Positions 48,061 through 56,826 of a DNA stretch of 64,000 nucleotides are shown here, one piece after another. This stretch comes from Cryptomeria japonica (taxonomy: Eukaryota > Streptophyta > Pinopsida > Cupressales > Cupressaceae). Numbering within the stretch: the first letter of the stretch is position 1; every line of letters starts with the position of its first letter. The stretch spans positions 915,110,340 to 915,174,339 of the forward strand of contig NC_081409.1 of the NCBI RefSeq assembly GCF_030272615.1, written 5' to 3'. The notes beneath the pieces were generated by a model. That model did no database searches. It saw nothing but the letters and a program-made list of their open reading frames with translations, and was not told the origin of the DNA. The translations under genes and the position numbers were made by a program.

Positions 48061-50655
48061 GGAGTCATTAAGATATTCAAGGAAAACAAAGATGACTTTA
48101 AAGGGAAAGACAAGCCAAGATTTTGGAATAAAAAAAAGAACACAGTCAATGATGGTGTTGTTGATGCCAATACAGTGCGACCCAAATTCATCTTTTCGGG
48201 ATCAAGTTCTACAAACAATCAAGTGAATACTCAAACAAGTTCTAGATCACGAAGGAAGTACACCCCATTGGGAGAACCACTTGAATCAGTCTTCAAAAAG
48301 CTTGTGGCAAACAAAGTGATCACAGTTCCAGATTTTCCTCCATATGAACCAAAGGTCAAACCAAATTGGTGGAACGATGATGAATATTGTGAATTTCATA
48401 AGAGCAAGGGTCACAAGATAGGTAATTGTCATCGAATGAAGAATATTGTGCAAGATCTCATTGATAGAGGTGATATTGAGATTGAGGGACACTCATCCAA
48501 TCAAGAACATGAGATGTTTAAGGAACCATTCCCAAAGCACGACAAGGGAAAAGCTAAAGTCACAAATGATCAAGCCAACTATACTAGAGCACCTTACAAC
48601 TATGACTCAACTATCAATCACATCTCGATGGACAATCATATCTCTACTATTACCATCAAGAACAAAAACCCTGAGAATCCTCCTCAAAGACCCAAGATTG
48701 TTCTAAGAGGTGTTGGATCTTCTTCCGAACCTACCTCTGAATGTCATGTTACAACCCGTCGAGGTAAGATTACGTTGGCAAGTGCCTCGACTAAAAATAC
48801 TGCTTCTTCATCAACTAAGCCTGAGTATGACCTTGTAGAACAGTTAGGGAAGACACCCGCACTCATCTCCATCCTTGAGCTCTTACGTATATCCCCCGCT
48901 CATAAAGCTATTCTTGACAAAATCTTGAGAGACATTGCCATTCCTACTGATCTGAACGTGGACCAGTTTCAAGCCATGGTGGGATACCTTTCCATTCCAC
49001 ACTCCCTCACATTCACAGAAGCCGATGACGCCTCCGTAAGTCAGCCACATAATGCACCTTTACACGTTGAAGCTTTCATACACAAACATCGAATAAAGCG
49101 AGTCCTGATAGATGGAGGAACTGGTCTAAACATTTGTACATTTAGCACCATTAAACAATTGGGATATTCGGATAAAGCTGTGAATTCAACAAATCAAGTC
49201 ACCATCAAGGCATATGATGATGAAGAGCGCTCATCCAAGGGCACAGTCACCTTACCTCTTAGAGTTGGGCCAGTTACAAAGGATGTGGTTTGTCAAGTAC
49301 TTGATCTTGATCTCACATACAACATATTGCTAGGACGTCCTTGGATTCATGAGATGAGCACAGTCCTATCTACATATCATCGATGCATCAAGTTTCCACA
49401 CAATGGAGTTGAAGTGACCATCAAAGCGGATCCAAATCCATTCAAATATTGCAAAAATCTGCAACCTAGATCCGAAATAACAATTCCAGCTAATCGAGAA
49501 GCTATTCCTTCATCAACATATGTGGATCCAAAATCCTTGAAAGTTTCTATATCAAAACAAGAAGAGCACAAAAAAAACTTCAAGATTAAAGATCTAGGAT
49601 GTGGTGAGTATATCTTTCATGTTGATCAACTCCCACTATCTCCTAAGATATTCAGTCAACAGGAGCAATCTACAAACAATTTACAAGGAATTGGGTGTGA
49701 ACCACCTAGTGTTGTGGCTACTGAGTCTGAATGCAAATCTCCTCCAGTGGTACAAGCAACTCTTGATATCAATAGTCCTAAGAGTGGTTCCAACAAAGAA
49801 TCTATTGAGCATATCACCAGCCCTCTTGAGAACTCACATAGCCTTAACATTTCATCCACTCATTCCATTTCCACTCCACTTCCAGACTTGGATCAACAAG
49901 AATTACAAAAGCCCTTACTCATTGGGGATCAAAAATCAAGCCTTGAAAAGAAAAATCTGAAAGTCAAAAATAAAGAAAAATCCTTTAGTCCAAATCAAAA
50001 TCAAAAGCTATTGGACTCAGCAAAAATCAAAGTCAAGGATAAAAATCCTATGAAGCAAAAAGAGAAAGAGTTGATCTCCCCTAAAATCAAAATAACTGGG
50101 GGCAAAAGTTCTACAATTTCAAGTAAAAAAGCATACTTATTGATCCTAAGTCTCCATCATGCTATCCTACTTTCACTTCTTTTCACAATCATAAGCCTTC
50201 ATCACTCATCCACTTGTTCCGCACATCCTTTCCCTTCTGGCGATACATCATGGACCTTTAATGGAGATTCCTTGAAGGACTTTGTTATCAGGGATGCCCA
50301 AACTTCTTCAGGTGACATGCATATGGGCCTACGAAGTCCACACATTAGTAATTCTATCTCAGTTCCTCCATCAAGGAAGACAGTCACTCGAGCTACACAT
50401 CATTCTCTCAAGGAACAATGCAGTTACAATCACAAATTCAAGCCTCACACATTTGAGGTAGGTGACTTGGTTCTCAGAGAAAACCCTAAGAATCAGCAAG
50501 ACAGAGAGAAGAGGGGCAAGTTTGAACCAAATTGGCTTGGTCCTTACATCATCACAGCGGTATATGGATCTGGGGCATATCAGCTCTCAACTACAGAAGG
50601 TGAACCTTTGGAGGATCCTATCAACAGCATGCATCTTCGCAGATTTTACACATAG
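48061..50655 (+). CDS. G2 Gag finger, protease and integrase C-terminal domain in one frame
   Basis: In frame with the upstream Gag; the first codon of the long open part (48175) is GTG, so this is the downstream portion of a Gag-Pro polyprotein, not a separate gene. Residues numbered from 48175: ~71-85 hold the finger YCEFHKSKGHKIGNC; ~309 the protease site LIDGGTGLNICT (D-G-G variant), with NILLGRPWI later. Residues ~460-650 are a Lys/Ser-rich linker and ~652-680 a hydrophobic stretch (AYLLILSLHHAILLSLLFTI). The last ~65 residues are an integrase C-terminal SH3-like fold (FEVGDLVLRENP, GPYIITAVYGSGAY). RT, RNase H and the catalytic integrase core are missing. Confidence 0.8.
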   Translation, partial: GVIKIFKENKDDFKGKDKPRFWNKKKNTVNDGVVDANTVRPKFIFSGSSSTNNQVNTQTSSRSRRKYTPLGEPLESVFKKLVANKVITVPDFPPYEPKVKPNWWNDDEYCEFHKSKGHKIGNCHRMKNIVQDLIDRGDIEIEGHSSNQEHEMFKEPFPKHDKGKAKVTNDQANYTRAPYNYDSTINHISMDNHISTITIKNKNPENPPQRPKIVLRGVGSSSEPTSECHVTTRRGKITLASASTKNTASSSTKPEYDLVEQLGKTPALISILELLRISPAHKAILDKILRDIAIPTDLNVDQFQAMVGYLSIPHSLTFTEADDASVSQPHNAPLHVEAFIHKHRIKRVLIDGGTGLNICTFSTIKQLGYSDKAVNSTNQVTIKAYDDEERSSKGTVTLPLRVGPVTKDVVCQVLDLDLTYNILLGRPWIHEMSTVLSTYHRCIKFPHNGVEVTIKADPNPFKYCKNLQPRSEITIPANREAIPSSTYVDPKSLKVSISKQEEHKKNFKIKDLGCGEYIFHVDQLPLSPKIFSQQEQSTNNLQGIGCEPPSVVATESECKSPPVVQATLDINSPKSGSNKESIEHITSPLENSHSLNISSTHSISTPLPDLDQQELQKPLLIGDQKSSLEKKNLKVKNKEKSFSPNQNQKLLDSAKIKVKDKNPMKQKEKELISPKIKITGGKSSTISSKKAYLLILSLHHAILLSLLFTIISLHHSSTCSAHPFPSGDTSWTFNGDSLKDFVIRDAQTSSGDMHMGLRSPHISNSISVPPSRKTVTRATHHSLKEQCSYNHKFKPHTFEVGDLVLRENPKNQQDREKRGKFEPNWLGPYIITAVYGSGAYQLSTTEGEPLEDPINSMHLRRFYT

Positions 50656-50745
50656 TTCTCCAGAATATCCTAATTCAAAAATACAAAAAAATTAAAAAAA
50701 ATTCAAAAATACAAAAAAATTATAAAAACAAAAAAATCGTTACTT

Positions 50746-50891
50746 GGTGAAAACCTGGCAAACAGGCGCCTTGTGACACAAAAAAATTGAAAAATCGAAA
50801 AAAGTAAAGAGAAATAATTTCGTCCAACGGTGAAAACCACTTCGGTGGCACCCTCGGCAAGTGCCATGGTGAAAACTGGGTCACCAGCGCC
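50746..50891 (+). other. Three GGTGAAAA stem-loops with covarying stems
   Basis: Copies at 50746-50770, 50829-50852 and 50868-50891 follow GGTG-AAAA-N4-loop-N4'-C(G/A)CC. Inner stems are CCTG/CAGG, CCAC/GTGG and CTGG/CCAG, with loops GCAAA, TTCG and GTCA. The outer GGTG pairs with CGCC, CACC and CGCC (U·G on the plus strand in two). All pairs can form in plus-strand RNA. Confidence 0.7.
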
Positions 50892-50974
50892 ATGCGTAGA
50901 GACATTGCTCCTCCCTCCTTCGGGATTCTCTTTCATCACTTCACATTGCACACACTCACAACCTATTCGTTCAT

Positions 50975-51791
50975 AATAAACTTACCCATTCCCATCATGG
51001 CTTGTTATTGATCTACCCAAGATTGGTTAGCCGTTCATAATAAACCATCCCTTTTCACTCCCTTTCCATCCATAATAAATCAGATCCTATCTGTGGCTAA
51101 GGAAAATCCTACGTCTAGTGATGGGTGTGGAACTGAGAACACCACATGTTTCAAGGAGTACAGTTTCTTCCAGCGTTCTTCAGTCTATTCGCGCACAGTC
51201 CACAATAAAGCAACATTTGCATCACAGATCTGCAATAAAGTTTCGTCTTCTCCGCAATAAAGTATCAGTTTCATGGATTCAGTCAGTTTCAGATGAGACA
51301 GCAGCAACAATGAGCTTCAACAAATCAAATCTTTCAACAGACTCAGACAACATATGGTTCAGTGCTATCTATCCTTTTTGTGAAAGTAAACATTGTGACC
51401 ACAATCAAATAAGACTTATACACGTGACAAGAGACACTAAACTTGAGGACTACAGTGGGTGTTGGTGTCGAGTCTTGGTTTTCTTTTGATTTTATCTTTT
51501 TGGTGACATGTCTTTTAGCTTTTCCAGGATGTCTCTGACTAGAGATTCTATCTCCAGGATGTCTTTGACTAGAAAGGCGAGGATGGGGTATCTTCACCTA
51601 TTTTTATTTGCTGTCTGTGGATTGTCTTTTAGTAATGCTATGACTTGTCCAAGGATATGAGGACACTGTGAGTTTAGTATGAACTGGGGCATTCCTTGTT
51701 TGTGACTGTCTTATCTCCATGCAAATGGGTACAATGACTTTCTGGGTTAAACATATGCCTCGATTGTCATAACCTATTTTGCCATAATAAA
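50975..51791 (+). terminator. Cluster of seven AATAAA hexamers (possible poly(A) signals)
   Basis: Hexamers at 50975, 51039, 51074, 51204, 51234, 51256 and 51786, in the contexts CATAATAAA or (A/G)CAATAAAG. The clustering downstream of the Gag-Pro stop suggests 3' end formation of a subgenomic transcript, but AATAAA is common in AT-rich DNA. Confidence 0.4.
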
Positions 51792-52367
51792 GCTCAATGA
51801 TGATAACGCACAAGAAGCTCTTTCACTTTCATATCTTCTATCTTTCATCCCCCTTTCTTGATTGACTTCCATCATCCTTCTTGAGTCCGTGTAGACTACT
51901 ATCACATGACTGAGTATAATGACACACCAAAAACATTTGCATTTCATGTAGTTTACACCTGCATTACCACATATAAGCATTTCATACATACATATAGATA
52001 TCACAACTGCATCAAATCTTGCATACAACACCTGTTAGCACAATTTACATTTGCATTATCATATTCATTTGCATTTCATACATTCACATTTGCATTGGCA
52101 TCACATATAAAACATAAAAGAACAAAAAAATATATATTGCATTGCATCATGTATATATTTGCATCCATATCATAAGCATCACATAAGAACATCTCATCAC
52201 ATAGGTACACATGCATATAGCTGCCACAAAAATGAATCATCTCATATATATAATCATAAAGTGTCATGATACAATGATGTCAAAAAAAATCGTATGGCTA
52301 CAATCACCCGCAGGTGTCTACAATACAAAAAATGGTACAAATACTGATACAAGGGAGCCCTCTATGG

Positions 52368-54339
52368 CTATGATGAACTCCCTCCCTCGGAGTCACTTGG
52401 CCTCGACGGAATCTGAGCCCTAGAAGGACCTGCTCCAGGATCACCCTGCCTGTCCCCCCTATCTGGTGGTGGTGGAGAACCCATGACCCCACCACTCGAT
52501 GCCTGTCTCCTCCGGCTCCCTCCCGTAGCTATCACTGTCCGCGATGGTCTATGGAAGCTCCTTGCCCGCTGATCTGCTGGCATGGCACCATAATACAGGT
52601 CCCTCCAGTAGGCAATCTCCTCTCTGGCTTGCAGGACATATGTGTAGCCTACTCCTGTGTCCTCCGCCACCTGCCTCCCTGCCCTCAACGCTGTCTCAGC
52701 CTCCGTGTAGCACTGAATCGCCTGATCCCTCTCTTGCTCAGTATCCCTGAGCCTGGTCCTGAGTCAGTCCCTCTCCCTCTCCAGATCCTGGATCTCATCT
52801 GCCTGGCCCTGGCAGATCTCCCTGAGCTCAATCAGCTCATCCTCCTCTGGATCCCCACCCTCTGCCTCTGCCTGTGCCTGTGGTTCTCCCTCTACGGGTG
52901 CCTGCCCCTGTACCTATCCCTGTACCTGTAATGGTGCCTGAACGGGTACCTATCTCGGTACATGCCTAGGTCCTTGTACCTATCCCTGTCTCTATCCCTG
53001 TGCTCTAGGACCCTGTGCTACTGGTACCTGCAGGGGCAATCCACTACGACCCCTCACCACCTGGGCCTGTCCCTCCTGTCCACCCTCCCTCTGAGGTGCC
53101 ACCCTCCTCTCCCCAAATACTCCCCTCCGCCTCCATCGGCCTCGGTCTCCATCACCCCCCACCATCATCATCATCATCTCCTCCTCCATCTCCCTCCAGT
53201 AGCTCTCCTGGATTTGTCAATCGAGGGAATGGATGCTCGGCCCAATATGCTGAATACTCTGCATCCATCCCGACATCCTCGATCTCTGGCCACATATCCT
53301 AGGGTAGGGGCACCATCTCTGCCAGCTATGTCAGCGCCTGATCATATGACAATAACGGCCCGAACTGCGCTTGATCCCTAACTGTACGGGCATACATACC
53401 CGAGCCTCGTGGCATCCTCTGGATCCTGCCATACTGCCTGCATACTCTGTCCACCAACTGTCTCTCTAGTATATAGGGTGTCCGCCCAATCAGATACCTA
53501 CTCCGAAAGGTGTAAGGCAGCTCCACTGCGTCATCCTCCCACTCCTCACATCCTAGATACGGCCTCCAGATGACTACGTCAATATCATCTATCACTCGCC
53601 GCCAATGCTCTAACCTGCCAATCCGTGGCTGCGAAGTGATCATGTCATATAGATGAACAAAACTCCGTCCATGACCTCTCCCTCTGAAATGTATCGGCCG
53701 CGTGATAGGCAGATGCTCGTATGCCCAAACCTGCAGTAGTGTCACTCCACAGCCCAATCCCACTGATCCATGGTATACAAACTGGTGAAGCTCATAATAT
53801 AGGTGGGCCAACACACATGGACCCCATGCATATCTGGTGTGCTGCATCACCAATGTCTCCAGTGCTCCTCCCCAGCCCACTGCCAACCCCCGTGTCGCCC
53901 TGTCCGGACATAGGAACCCACTGATAGCTCCTCCGATCACAGCTGGCAAAGCTAACCCTGTCGCGGTCATGGTGTCCCATGCCACATGTCCTGCTCTAAT
54001 CTTTAGGCCGGGATCCTGAAACACCCGTCTCAAAGCCTCTCTATCTCCGTCGCGATCGTATGGAATCAGATCTCCATCAATCGGTATATGCAGAATCCTG
54101 TATACATCCTCAAGGGTGACTGTCATCTCACCCATCGGCAAATGAAAAGTGCAATTCTCTGAATGCCATCTCTCGGCCAGCGCAGTCAGCAAACCCATGT
54201 TTGCCCGAAACTCAGGCACATATAGCACATGTCTCAAACCCATCTCCTCGATGGCAGCTCTATCCTGAAATGATAACTCCGGTCGCAACCTCTGTGTCGA
54301 CGGGAATCTCTCTCGTGACTCTAACATAGGCAAATACTC
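52368..54339 (-). pseudogene. Antisense plant mobile domain (PMD) gene, exon 2
   Basis: The main open part (53326-54333) has the PMD pattern: LTALAERWHSENCTFHLPM, GEMTVTLEDVYRILHIPIDG and HLYYELHQFVYHGSVGLGCG. PMD (aminotransferase-like, MAIN/MAIL-type) domains occur in plant nuclear proteins and transposons. After 53326 the frame runs on through two TAG codons to an acidic Asp run, then a Gln/Gly-rich repeat region with more TAGs. A coiled coil (REICQGQADEIQDLERERD) and the tail MRAGRQVAEDTGVGYTY (52368-52688) come last in a shifted frame. Many stops are at TAG where CAG fits. Much richer in G+C than its neighbours. Confidence 0.8.
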
Positions 54340-54374
54340 CTGCAGTCAAACAAATCAATCATGTCAGTCATCGT

Positions 54375-54652
54375 GGCATTCACTGTTCATCACAAAATGC
54401 TACCTTTTATCTAAATGCATATGGTTATCTCTCTCAGTGACACTCACTGTTCATCACAAAGTGTTGCTATCTATCCTAGTAGTGCTCCCTATTCATCACA
54501 AAGTACTACGTGTGTGACACTCCCTATTCATCACGAAGTGTTACTCACATTTTGCACTCCCTGTTCATCACAAAGTGCTGCTCATACTTTGGGTACTCCT
54601 TGTTCATCACAAAGTACTCTATCTTGGTGCTCCCTGTTCATCACAAAGTGCC
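54375..54652 (+). repeat. Seven hairpins with 15-nt loop and covarying stems
   Basis: The repeated loop is C(A/C)CT(G/A)TTCATCAC(A/G)A, with CCTTGTTCATCACAA in copy 6. The seven loops start at 54381, 54445, 54487, 54522, 54559, 54598 and 54632; each is exactly 15 nt. Stems of 5-8 bp differ in sequence yet remain paired, with G·U pairs on the plus strand. Confidence 0.75.
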
Positions 54653-54782
54653 TTGATCTATCCTAGTCTTCCTAGAGGACCTGCTTGAGTGTATCCTCTC
54701 AGCAGCTTATCCAATCGACAACGTATGTTCATCACAGAACTGCCGATTTGACCTCGAAGACCAAAACCTTGCATTTTTTGGA

Positions 54783-55010
54783 CATAAACGCGTTTCTAAC
54801 TCACAAATGCGCTTATAGACTACACAAGCGCGCCTAAACAACACATACACTCCTGTTTGACATAAACGTGCCTACATTGTTCACAAACGTGACTTTGCAA
54901 CATAAACGCCCTTTAAGGATGTAGACGGGCCCGCATTTGGCACAAACGCGGTTTTAGACACAGACGTGCCTGGCACCGACACAGACGTGCCTGGCACCGA
55001 TGCAGATGTG
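54783..55010 (-). repeat. Motif array 3, about twelve (C/A)(G/A)CGT(C/T)TGTG-like units, inverted
   Basis: Plus-strand unit starts: 54783, 54802, 54823, ~54843, 54861, 54882, 54901, 54920, 54941, 54959, 54980, 55001. Core forms are CACAAACGCG, CACAGACGTG and CATAAACGTG, reverse complements of the leader motifs. Confidence 0.8.
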
Positions 55011-55128
55011 GTTTCCTGATTTTTGCATTTTTTGCACCCTACTTCTAAGTGCATTTATTGCTCTATTCGACATGCATTAATGACAAAATTAAATACATCA
55101 AAGTACGAGGAGGTTTGGTGGTACTTAC

Positions 55129-55260
55129 CGGCTCTCCTGCCTCTGCTGGTCTCTAAAATCGGTGAACACGATCGAATCTGTGTATGAAAGCCATCGCTGC
55201 TGACTGCTGCTGCTCTTTTCTCGCTCTGCACTGTGATCTCGTGAAGGTGTAGATGACAAT
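55129..55260 (-). other. Antisense PMD gene exon 1 (untranslated)
   Basis: Lies between a TATA box and the splice donor. It contains one short ATG frame (MAFIHRFDRVHRF, then stop). The first ATG after splicing that fits the PMD frame is in exon 2 (…LPMLESRE). The exon contains a (AGC)n-like stretch. Expression is not shown by sequence. Confidence 0.5.
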
Positions 55261-55286
55261 GAGGATGTCTTTTCCCCTGTGGTCTA

Positions 55287-55293
55287 TCTTATA
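55287..55293 (-). promoter_or_regulatory. TATA box of the antisense PMD gene
   Basis: On the minus strand GGCTATAAGATAG, placed about 160 bp upstream of the splice donor, would start transcription near 55258-55262. It is well outside the G2 LTR, so this gene appears to have its own promoter. Confidence 0.45.
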
Positions 55294-55526
55294 GCCTACC
55301 CTAGCCCTCGCATTCATTTCCTGAGTCAGTCTTCGTTATCCCGTGACTCTGTCACTTTATCTGGTCAATCCATTCTATCTCGTCTTTCTTATCGAGAGAT
55401 TGTCTGCAATCTTTTCAGACAAAATCATCCAATCTCTCAAGGGGGCATATCATTCCCATTCTGGGGAAACTCTGTATCAGTTCATCTTATCTTCTTTGAA
55501 ACAACGCGACAAGCCGCATTGTCTCA

Positions 55527-56320
55527 AAGAGGGGCAAAATGTAGACACCCAAAATTGTCATGTCTAATTAAATAAATATTTTATTTATTTAATTATCTAA
55601 GCTTAATTCTTCTATTAATTAAATAAATTTTTATTTATTTAATTAATTCATTTATCCTCTTCTAGCCTTATTTCTCATTTAAGTAAATACATTTATTTAT
55701 TTAAATTATCCTTTTCCTAAATTAAATAAATATTTTTATTTATTTAATTATCCTACTTCTTCTATTAATTAAATAAATCTTTATTTATTTAATTAATTCA
55801 TTAGCCTTTTCTACACATGACACATGTCATTCATCTCTTAATTCCTACACTACCTACCCCCTTCATTATTTTGGTATTTCCTCTACCTACCCTCTAATCC
55901 TAGCCGACCTCTCTTTTTACACCTCTCAATCTTATCCCTCCATTTCATATTGTGTCTTCTATTTAAGGAGATGCCTTCTTCATTATCAAACCCTAATGCC
56001 TAATCACTCATGCTAATGATCATTTTGACTACATTACGATCCTACTTGCAACCACATTCCGTTCTTTGTTGAGCTCTTGTGCACATAAAATCCGAGAGCA
56101 AATATATCAAGCAAGATCGATGGAGATAGGAAGAATGGAGATCAAAACCCTATTGGACATGTGATGGTATAATCTTTTTGATTTCATGTGATTTGCATTG
56201 TCTTAGGTAATCTTCATATGTTATGGTGGATCTTTGTTGATTGTTAGGCTAGGGTTTTGTGGTTGGATTCATTTAGCCTTTCAATATTGTTATTATTGTT
56301 ATCCATTTTCACCATACACA
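55527..56320 (+). repeat. G2 polypurine tract and 3' LTR
   Basis: AAGAGGGGCAAAA at 55527-55539, then an LTR of the same 781-bp length as the left copy, ending CCATTTTCACCATACACA. Differences by eye from the left LTR total about ten (for example AAGTAAATACATT versus AAATAAATATATT), roughly 1.3%. Confidence 0.9.
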
Positions 56321-56660
56321 CTTACTTCCAGAGTTCTTTAGAAAAGCGAATCATGCACCTGACAAGGATTGATGAAGAAATGGATAAACTGGTGGATTGG
56401 ATAACAGAACATCAAATGAGGGTAAAAAAATATTTGACAAGTGAGAAAGGCCTCAAAAGTTCATGTTGGGCGATCAAGTACTACTCTGGGACAAAAGAAG
56501 AGAACCTAAGGGAGCACATGCTAAGTTTGAGTCGCTCTGGAAGGGACCATTCCTGATTCATGAGGTAAAAGGACCGAATTCTTTTAAACTTGCATATCCA
56601 AATGGTACTGTTCTTCCTTTAACCTACAATGGTCAAGATTTAAAATTATATCAACTGTAA
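56321..56660 (+). pseudogene. G1 integrase C-terminal part
   Basis: Resumes the G1 frame after G2: TYFQSSLEKRIMHLTRIDEEM, then in a shifted frame FMLGDQVLLWDKRREPKGAH and FESLWKGPFLIHEV, the usual gypsy integrase C-terminal domain ending DLKLYQL. The match to 43.49 kb (LQTVIE) shows the gene was once continuous. Confidence 0.85.
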
Positions 56661-56826
56661 ATGAGAGTCCCTCGTAGTTTTTGTACACAGTGTTTAGTTA
56701 TTTTGTATTTGTGTGTCTTTTCGGTTTAGTATGTTTGTGTCTTTGAATAAAGTTTAGCATGCGAAACCAAAGATTCTAGAGTTTATTTCTAGTTCCTTCA
56801 CAGTTCTAGTCCCCAGTTAGACCCAA
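56661..56826 (+). other. G1 segment between integrase stop and 3' LTR
   Basis: AT-rich spacer with a GAATAAAG site. No clear polypurine tract abuts the LTR start (CCCAGTTAGACCCAATGTTAG), which is unusual; the priming site may have mutated or lie at GAAACCAAAGA further upstream. Confidence 0.5.

Larger units (their letters stand above)
50656..52367 (+). other. G2 structured non-coding region between convergent genes
   Basis: Three GGTGAAAA hairpins at 50746-50891, then six AATAAA hexamers between 50.97 and 51.26 kb and one at 51786. An ATTTGCAT-rich tract occupies 51.93-52.17 kb, similar to one in L1. No convincing open frame; the 3' ends of the sense Gag-Pro frame and of the antisense PMD gene face each other here. 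Confidence 0.6.
54340..55128 (-). other. Intron of the antisense PMD gene
   Basis: Minus-strand donor CCG|GTAAGTACC and acceptor TTTGTTTGACTGCAG|GAG are close to plant consensus. The 789-bp intron contains the seven-hairpin block (54375-54652) and motif array 3 (54783-55010). Because the gene is antisense to the element RNA, the intron would not be removed during retrotransposition. Confidence 0.65.
43526..56320 (+). mobile_element. G2: 12.8-kb non-autonomous gypsy element with antisense PMD gene
   Basis: Two LTRs of 781 bp each differ by about ten substitutions by eye, so G2 is the youngest element here. Plus strand: PBS, 2.2-kb leader, a Gag-protease frame ending in the integrase C-terminal domain, a structured non-coding region, then on the minus strand a PMD gene, then a polypurine tract. 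RT, RNase H and the integrase core are absent. It sits in the G1 integrase between codons for VIE and TYFQSS. No target-site duplication is visible. Confidence 0.85.

Noticed and set aside
48826-50655. G2 as an endogenous retrovirus with envelope because of a hydrophobic segment
   Set aside because: The hydrophobic stretch lies inside a Gag-protease-integrase frame; there is no separate env-position gene, signal peptide or furin-like site.
52305-52325. LTR start TGTAGACACC on the minus strand after the PMD gene
   Set aside because: Ten bases only, followed by unrelated sequence (TGCGGGTG) and no partner; chance or a tiny relic.
52551-53381. Pro/Leu-rich plus-strand open frames
   Set aside because: They are the reverse strand of the Gln/Gly-rich part of the antisense PMD gene and have no motifs of their own.
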